Shown here in pieces: positions 57,801 to 64,000 of a stretch of 64,000 nucleotides of DNA (the stretch's first letter is position 1; the number at the start of each line of letters is the position of its first letter). Under the pieces are notes generated by a model. The model saw nothing but the letters and a program-made list of their open reading frames with translations, made no database searches and was not told the origin of the DNA. The DNA is from Viola odorata. Taxonomy: Eukaryota; Streptophyta; Magnoliopsida; Malpighiales; Violaceae. The stretch covers positions 73,411,488 to 73,475,487 of the forward strand of contig OY829540.1 in NCBI GenBank assembly GCA_963691705.1, written 5' to 3'. The translations under genes were made by a program, and so were the position numbers.

Positions 57801-58323
57801 GAGCGTTGTGACCAACTTCGCTATTTCCCATGTCATCCTCAGATGGAAGCCCCACAGCAGTGCCATGAGCTCTAATCAGCCTCCATTTCTCAGGGGCATG
57901 CTACAGCAGAAGAATAATAACGAAGAAATGTCAATAAAAGTTAGACACGCAGCAGCGAACACCAATCAAAACTTAGTTGAATAGATAGCTGTATTGATGG
58001 ATCCAGTCCGAGGATGGTGAAAGTTTCATTAAAAAAGGAAAGAAGAAAGCAAACGGAAGCTATACAGATCTGAAGCAGGCAGGCACTAAATGGAAGTGAA
58101 TGAAGAAATTATTGAAGTAACAGCAACAAACAATTTAGCAGGAGATGGTGGAAAAAGGTACCTTTTTGAAGGAATCCATGGTGGGGGTCTGGGCGACATG
58201 GATGCAGTTATACTGATCGGGTTTAGCCTCACCCCAGCCATCCAAAACAATCATTGCTACGGTCTTACCCTTTGGCAGCTTTGGATGATCTGCCAGTTTC
58301 CATCCGTTCACTGAGCTCCCCAT
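54873..58323 (-). CDS. PGM: 2,3-bisphosphoglycerate-independent phosphoglycerate mutase (iPGAM)
   Basis: Nine coding exons on the minus strand: 58323-58162, 57900-57773, 57598-57448, 57352-57149, 56829-56405, 55902-55710, 55624-55529, 55426-55271, 55037-54873. They give 559 residues, the usual plant length. The enzyme interconverts 3- and 2-phosphoglycerate in cytosolic glycolysis with two Mn2+-type metal ions. Motifs: VLDGWGEA (metal site), [16 protein letters not shown] with catalytic Ser81, [46 protein letters not shown]. The start MGSSVNGW matches plant homologues; an in-frame upstream ATG at 58356 would add 11 residues. All exon phases agree. Intron 5 (after the 56405 donor) holds a perfect 25-bp tandem duplication. 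Confidence 0.95.
56206..56255 (+). repeat. Perfect 25-bp tandem duplication in an iPGAM intron
   Basis: Two adjacent identical 25-base copies (56206-56230, 56231-56255) start ACCGCATGACAAG. It lies inside the intron between exons 5 and 6. Confidence 0.85.
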
Positions 58324-59306
58324 CTCTCCCACACACTCAACTTCTTCTGAAGACATAGAGAATGAAACAAGGAAACCACAAAACTCAAATCAATCAATTT
58401 GTATCATCTCATCGTATTCATTCATATATAAGGCCAGTAGCAGTAGCAGTAGCAGCAGCAGTTGCATTTGATTTAAACTTACCTGAAACGAAAGATGAGA
58501 CGAAACCCAGGGGCTTTAGCTTTGGCTTTGGGGGCTTTGGCGAGGACGACGATGCAACCACAACAAACAAGTACAAAGTTCACGATTACGAATGACTACT
58601 ACTAATATCTTTAAAACTGCCTGGCCCCGCCGTTGGATTTATTACCAATGTATAAACACCTCTCTACTACTTGCACGAGAAGTAGGGTTTTTGGTTCCAC
58701 ATTTTCCATGGGTCCCACCCACATCCCTGACCTAACAAGTAACAACTACTACTAACTACTCTCTATCCAGCACGCACGTTCTCGCCTCCTAACTCAAAAA
58801 AATTACACCAAAAACAAAAATTATTAAATTACGATTTACTTTCTTATTTTGTTCGCGTGATTAAGGAATATTCCGAATTAGGTGATAACAAAAGGAATAT
58901 TCCAAATTGATCCTCTTTGCTTATTTTCTTGTGTAATTCGAAATAAAATTAGGGTGACTATACTTTTTGTGATTGTGTTTGATATCATTTTGTTAGACAA
59001 AGAATAGAATTGAGGGTGAGAATGAGATTGAATTTTATTTATGGATTTAACTCTCACCTTTACTATAGATTAAGAATTGATAAATTAATTTTTCCATAAA
59101 AAAGGCATACATTTTCTTGAATTTAATTTGAAGAATAATGGGTGAAATAATATAAATAAAAAATTAGGAAAAATAAATCATCAAGCAAACTCACTAACAA
59201 AGCATTATATAATTTCTTGAGTATTTTACTAAGAGATCTTAATCAAAACATTTAGTTATATAATTTGAATAACTTATTTAGCATCAACTTGTAAATAGTT
59301 CTGGGT

Positions 59307-59404
59307 GCAAACATGATCAGCAAAACTGCACTATCTTCTTTTTCTCGATCAACTTGCAAACATGATCAGCAAAACTGCACAATCTTCTTTTTTTCGAGCA
59401 ACTA
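59307..59404 (+). repeat. 49-bp tandem duplication with a third diverged copy
   Basis: GCAAACATGATCAGCAAAAC starts both copies (59307 and 59356). A related block (AACTTGTGAATAG ... CAAAACTGCACTATCTTC) recurs at about 59479-59527, so the region has grown by local duplication. Confidence 0.75.
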
Positions 59405-60386
59405 CACCTATTTATTTAAAATCTAGCAGATCTCATGCGACCCTCGATCGGATCTCATCTAACCTCTGCTCTCAATTAACTTGTGAATAGCTTCAAACTG
59501 CAAAACTGCACTATCTTCTTTTTCTCCCTAAACCCTAAAATTTGTGTTAAATAAGTGTGTACGGTGGCAACTGAACCGATGAAAGTATAGATTATTATGA
59601 GATATACTAATTAAATGTTATTTTTTCCATTCTTGTGAACTTATTGATGTGTGGAAATATTAAAACGAGAGGGAAGATGAAACGGTGTTGTATTTTTTGA
59701 ATCCGATAAATTACTAGTTCTTTTACATAAACATAGAGTTTAGTGAGGGAATCTAACAGAATTGATATTGTATAACTTATAAAAGATCGAACTTGTATAT
59801 CTAAATTAACCGACCTAATTAATTTTTTTATCTAACTACCTAATTAGTTAATTATAATAATGAGAAAAATAATTAACTATATGTATATGAAAAAATTAAA
59901 ATTGAAGGGGGCAAGGGCCCGGTGGCCCCCGCTTGTCACCCCTGCTTAGTGCTTACGCCCTTAACACACCTATATAGTATATAAAATTATAAACCTAATG
60001 AGGTCGGGTTGCATGCTTTTTGTAGTCAAACCATCTTATATAATTATGAGACAGAAAAAACACACTCCAAACATGCCGGCCGGGTCCAGCTGAAGAAGCA
60101 GGAGCCATGCAATTCTCTCAAACATGAATAGACTCCTGCTAAGCGCCAATGGAAGCAAGAAAGGAAGACTTTGGTTGTTGCACACAAACGTGCAATTAGC
60201 AGCAGTAGCGCAAGCTTAAAATGGAAAGCACGGGACATGCAACATAATGCATTCATGAGCGCATGTGTTTGCACATAAGGCATGTGCTTTCACATGTCAA
60301 CAATAATTAGTATTTAATTGTTGCCTGCATTATATAAATAGATTGGAGGGGGGCTATCCCAGAATTGAGTGACAATTGAATTGACC

Positions 60387-60530
60387 ATGCTCATTGTTGC
60401 CTGTTGGTGCATTGAGAGAAAGAACAGTTACTTCCGGTTCCTTCCCGGTGAGATGGAGTTCAATTGTTTATTTCTCCGCCGGGGATATGGTATTCGGATA
60501 TGTCCAGGAGAAGGAAATGGAGCTTTGTAA
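60387..60530 (+). CDS. Possible small ORF (47 residues) behind a TATA box
   Basis: ATG at 60387 lies 47 bases after a TATATAAATA box (60331-60340), and the frame ends at TAA 60528-60530. The peptide has four Cys and a basic centre (PGEMEFNC, RRGYGIRICPG). CATGCA-type RY words, common in seed promoters, occur at about 60106 and 60236. I recognise no family. It could equally be a chance frame in a non-coding transcript or an untranscribed region. Confidence 0.2.
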   Translation: MLIVACWCIERKNSYFRFLPGEMEFNCLFLRRGYGIRICPGEGNGAL

Positions 60531-61053
60531 GTTGTAATTGTAATACTTTCTTTTCAATCTTGGGGTGTTGAGTACTGTTGAGCATCATACAAGTTACAAG
60601 TGGAAACAATGAGCATCATCATTCTATCAATGGCGCAAATGTACAAGAAACCGTTTATTAAATCTGTGCGCATTGAATAATAGGTGTTTCTTCACACATT
60701 TTTTATTTCTACAATTTTTTTGTTAATTTGTTCCTTTTTTGCTTTTTTGTTTAGACTTCCTAACAACATCATTAATTAATCGACTTGATCATCAGAGTAT
60801 TAAAGCGGGTAATACAATTGAAACTTAAAAGTATAATTTAAATTCACGTTTTTTTTTAAGAGTATTTATATATAATACATATTAATATACATACAAATCT
60901 ATGCCGTATCGGTATCTAATAATTTTTTATTTTTTTGTGTCGTAATATCAGTGTTCGTGTAGATGTTATATCTCGAGATTCGCCAACAAAAATTGGAGGT
61001 TAGCCCTTCAAAACTTACCTCCAAAGAACCCAATTTCAGGTTTTGTTATTCCC

Positions 61054-61509
61054 ATGGAGAGTTTTCCATTGCCGATTATCAACTTCGACCTTGCCTTGCC
61101 AGCACAAAAGTTGAAAGATCCATCTATGAAAGTTTTTGTTGACACTTTTTGCCTTGCTAGCATTGACAGGAATGGAACCCCAGTAATGGAAGAAACACAA
61201 CCTAAGTGTTGGGTAGTGAATGTGAAAGATGATTCTCCAACTACTTTGCATGTTGTTGACATACGTGAGCGGTCGAAGATCGTAAGGAGCATTGTCTTTA
61301 GTGATTCGGGTTCAAAGCTTGCCTATATTTCTGCAATTTTGTCCCAGAGGTATCACATTTCTAAAGAGACATGCTTACCTACCATTTGTGGAAGTAGACT
61401 GTTATTCCTTCAAAGACTATGGCTGGTGAGTTTATGGCCTTCGGGATATGGAGTAACGAAAACAAGTTGGTCCACTTTCTCAAGCTGGACAGGTTCTTCT
61501 TCCTTCTAA
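61054..61509 (+). pseudogene. Doubtful gene fragment, perhaps F-box-like
   Basis: The ATG frame runs 151 codons, but the protein-like part is roughly the first 95 (for example CWVVNVKDDSPTTLHVVDI). The frame is also open upstream of the ATG (about 60966-61053) with RFANKNWRLALQNLPPKNP, which recalls the CKNWRLAL-type end of an F-box. After about 61345 the sense seems to move to other frames (FKDYGW, then MAGEFMAFGIWSNENK at 61419-61610). This suggests a frameshifted relic. No intact domain can be named. Confidence 0.25.
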
Positions 61510-61615
61510 CTTGGTTAAAAGAGAGCCAAAAGAAACTTCAACCTTACATAGTAGAATCGTCTATTTTGGTATGGAATACAATGGATCTGCTTCCTCTAAT
61601 TTTCTCTTGAACATA

Positions 61616-61800
61616 ACCAGTCATGTTGGAAGAATCTGAACCGTTTAATAAAATTTGACGGGTGAGATTAAAAATTTAAATCATTAATGAGTTGACAGGT
61701 CAATAAAATTCAACAAGTGGTCAACTCATTAATTATTTGAATTTTTAATCTCATCCGCCCAATTTTATTAAACGGTTCAGGTTTCTCTAACATGACTGGT
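61616..61800. mobile_element. Foldback MITE, 185 bp
   Basis: The arms ACCAGTCATGTT...CTGAACCGTTTAATAAAATT and the reverse complement at the right end (ending AACATGACTGGT) match along almost the whole 80-90 bp of each arm. The element is therefore nearly one hairpin. I could not find a clear target duplication, so the superfamily is left open. Confidence 0.7.
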
Positions 61801-62846
61801 GATGATGTTCAAAAAAAAATTAGATAGCTCAATCCACAATCATCTTTACAAAGAACACACGGCACTCATGATAAAAGTATTTCAAAATCGAAATTTTAAC
61901 CTAAATCGTAAGATTTTACAAATTATAGATAATTTTAATGCTTATGTGTGTTTACCCATGCTTTCAAAATAATTTGACACATAATAATCACTTGTGTTTA
62001 CCAAAATAATTATATAATATACTTATAGGAACTTTAATTATAGATTTTACCTGGAACTATTATTGAGTTACGAGCCCACTAATACAAAATAAAATAATTA
62101 AGAGACATTGTAAACATAAATAGTCACATGCAATATACATATATCAAAAAAAATTGTGAATGAAAGAAAATCTACAAGCATATTGGTCACCAAGAGAAGA
62201 CATTGTTGAAAGACTAACCCAAAAACGAATTCATTTGTATGGCAATTTCAACCTCATATTTGTAAGAGATTCGCAATTAAACTCATACATAAATGAACAT
62301 CTAAATTACACTTGATGTTTGCAATATTGTTTTAATAATCTCGACAATGTATCTTAATTTCGACCTATAGGTATGTTTATTTATTTTACTTTGTCGCTGT
62401 AAATAATATATTTTTTAATGCACCATGTAATTCAATTCATAATTTTAATTAATTGTTGCCGGATGGCAAAATTTCAAAGCAAAACTTTTCTCTACCAATG
62501 TAGAGAAAATGTGTGATATTCAATTTTTTCAATTTTCATATACTTTGGGTGAAGATATGCTCAATCTTCAAATAATAGCAAACGGATAAAAAACTATTAA
62601 TCGTCGAATTAGTTACTCCACCATATAACTCTCTTCCTATTTCATAATCACTACCATAACAAAACAAGAAAATAGCTCATCATAATTTCTCATTCTAGTG
62701 GTACTACAAACATTATTAATCTCCTTGTAAATGTATTGGAGATTAATTTAATAATAATAATTTAATAAAAATACTCCAACACTAGTTATCAAAATGAATT
62801 GGAATTGGACTAGTAAATGACAAGTCTTATTACGGATCTTAAAGTA

Positions 62847-62973
62847 CTCCCTCCGGTGTGAATTAAACGTCGTTTTAAGATTTATTTTTACTGTAACTTT
62901 TACTTATATTTTTAGTATTAAATCTACTGAATATTAGGATGCGAGAAAAATATTTAATTTACACCAGAGGGAG
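62847..62973. mobile_element. Stowaway-like MITE, 127 bp
   Basis: Ends CTCCCTCCGGTGTGAATTAA and TTTAATTTACACCAGAGGGAG are inverted and flanked by TA (62845-62846, 62974-62975). The inner words GTCGTTTTAAGATTTATTTT and CTGAATATTAGGATGCGAG resemble those of the element at 44846-45105, so the two are related. Confidence 0.8.
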
Positions 62974-63261
62974 TACTAAAAATTGAGGTTTATCCCTTTG
63001 CTATTCCTAAAAGAGAAACAAATAGTGTAATTGTTATATGTATATTGCAATGAAGTGTCGTTGGACTTGGGGAATGGATCTGGTGATAATATATACATAC
63101 ATTCCCGTTCATGTGTCGAGTTTTTGGAGTTTTGGTTTTTTATTTAAAAGGAAAAAACCAAACTCCGGATGCCCAAAATTAATTAATTAAGAAAAAAAGG
63201 ATTAACAAGTTAAGGCAAGACGGGACAGGTACTTGGATTTTGGGCTTTGGGCTTGAAAGAT

Positions 63262-64000
63262 TTAAGAGAACATTTGATCAAGGAGGATGACAAAGGCCAT
63301 GGCGATGGAGGGATCCATTTCTGGGCCCACGATGAGGCGGAAAACGTCGATGCCAAAGCCCACAGTACGACCGCTGCCAAGGGGGGCTTCCTTTTGCTTC
63401 ATCTCTGCCACACTCCTCTTCTTCTCATCGTACACCGTGCAACATCGTTGCCCGTACGATCCTTGGATCTCGTACACCACTTTCGATCCCGTTGTCTCCT
63501 TCTTGTTACCGGTAGTATTATTGGTAGTGGTCACGTGAGCCAAACACTTTGTGTTGAGGATGTTCACGTGCTTCTTCCTCACTGAGAATCGGGGATTTAC
63601 CCCCGTTCCCCCTTCTCCTTCGTACACCACCCAATGATCCCCCGGGCTCAGCCTCTGCTGCAGAATTAAACAAATATATTTATTAATTAATTACTACCAA
63701 TCCATCCATCCATCGATGATCGATCCACAAATCTAAAGTCTTACTAATAGATCACTAGTTACTAACAAATAATTACAAGTACCTTGCGGCGGATGGTGAG
63801 GAGCGGCTTGCCGGCGGCATCCATGAGAACAATCTCACCCTTAGCACCAGAGGGTGCCATGTAGTTATCCACCCGAAACACGAGGTTCCCGTTCCCATCA
63901 AACACCGTAAACCCATTGCAGTTGAATAATAGGGACTTCTTCCATACGGTTAGCACAACCGCATCTCTGCCTGACGCTCCGGCTTCGTCTCCGGATCTCC
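63262..64000 (-). CDS. LURP-one-related (LOR, DUF567) protein, 5' part outside window
   Basis: Two exons are visible on the minus strand: 64000-63782 (the 5' end continues past the window) and 63657-63262 with TAA at 63264-63262. The product has the LOR tubby-like fold signatures: VLTVWKKSLLF, GFTVFDGNGNLVFRVDNY, GKPLLTIRRK, then the C-terminal IQGSYGQRCCTVYDEKK, FGIDVFRLIVGPEMDPSIAM and FVILLDQMF. Family members are linked to defence (LURP1, needed for resistance to oomycete infection), but most have no known function. The exon-2 acceptor is a tandem CAGCAG, so two products differing by one Gln are possible. The intron is 124 bases. Confidence 0.88.

Larger units (their letters stand above)
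58324..61053. other. iPGAM promoter and long gene-poor AT-rich region
   Basis: The iPGAM leader and promoter occupy roughly the first 300 bases. 58800-60000 is AT-rich with a 49-bp tandem duplication at 59307-59404. A TATA-like box at 60331-60340 precedes a 47-codon frame (60387-60530). Nothing else is seen. Confidence 0.4.
61510..63261. other. AT-rich intergenic region with two MITEs
   Basis: Contains a foldback MITE (61616-61800) and a Stowaway-like MITE (62847-62973). The last few hundred bases should include the 3' UTR of the LURP-one-related gene. No gene is seen. Confidence 0.4.

Noticed and set aside
60044..60283. 79-residue minus-strand frame
   Set aside because: Cys/Leu-rich without a family match; it overlaps the possible promoter of the small ORF on the other strand. 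Chance frame.
63247..63585. 112-residue plus-strand frame over the LURP-one-related gene
   Set aside because: It is antisense to a well-supported LOR exon, so a shadow frame.

Overview
The window looks like nuclear DNA of a flowering plant, most likely a eudicot. The genes have short exons with GT-AG introns and AT-rich intergenic DNA, and the families are plant ones (PIN-LIKES, LEA_2, CML42-type calmodulin-like protein, MED33/REF4, CDKB1 with PPTALRE, LURP-one-related, plant iPGAM). Plant transposons are also present: a Ty3-type LTR element, a Mutator-like foldback element and Stowaway-type MITEs. I cannot name the species. Exon coordinates come from reading splice sites and protein continuity by eye. 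For each multi-exon gene I modelled completely, the exon lengths sum to a whole number of codons.

Layout. 1-7194: the last two exons of an unidentified gene, split by a young 6.4 kb non-autonomous LTR retrotransposon (653-7055, 5-bp target duplication). 8.9-9.8 kb: DUF1191 membrane protein (-). 13-16 kb: RNFT-type membrane RING ligase (+). 16.9-19.5 kb: plant coiled-coil protein of unknown function (-). 22-23.7 kb: RING-H2 ligase with an N-terminal zinc ribbon (+). 24.5-27.9 kb: PILS6-like auxin carrier (-). 29.8-30.4 kb: CML42-like protein (-). 32.4-33.1 kb: conserved plant protein with a VFDPFAPG motif (+). 35.2-35.8 kb: LEA_2/NDR1-HIN1-like protein (-). 36.6-37.9 kb: Mutator-like foldback element with 10-bp target duplication. 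38.4-44.1 kb: MED33/REF4 (+). 45.5-48.4 kb: WD40-like protein (+). 49-50.3 kb: PP1 catalytic subunit (-). 51.6-53.5 kb: CDKB1 (-). 54.9-58.4 kb: iPGAM (-). 58.4-63.2 kb: gene-poor DNA with MITEs and a doubtful F-box-like fragment. 63.3-64 kb: 3' part of a LURP-one-related gene (-), cut by the window edge.

The host genes are ordinary, complete and not organised as a pathway. They alternate in head-to-head and tail-to-tail pairs. CDKB1 (mitotic kinase), PP1 (phosphatase) and MED33 (transcription) are housekeeping or regulatory genes that happen to be adjacent.

The least ordinary region is the retrotransposon. Its internal part has no recognisable gag zinc knuckle, protease, reverse transcriptase, RNase H or integrase. 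Instead, one reading frame runs from 3129 across the polypurine tract into the 3' LTR, to 6299, and is broken only by three TAA codons. Its LTR promoter carries four pairs of palindromes that alternate between zero-spaced and one-base-spaced ACGTGA dyads. The core of these palindromes recurs in an unusually long 14-bp inverted repeat at the LTR ends.
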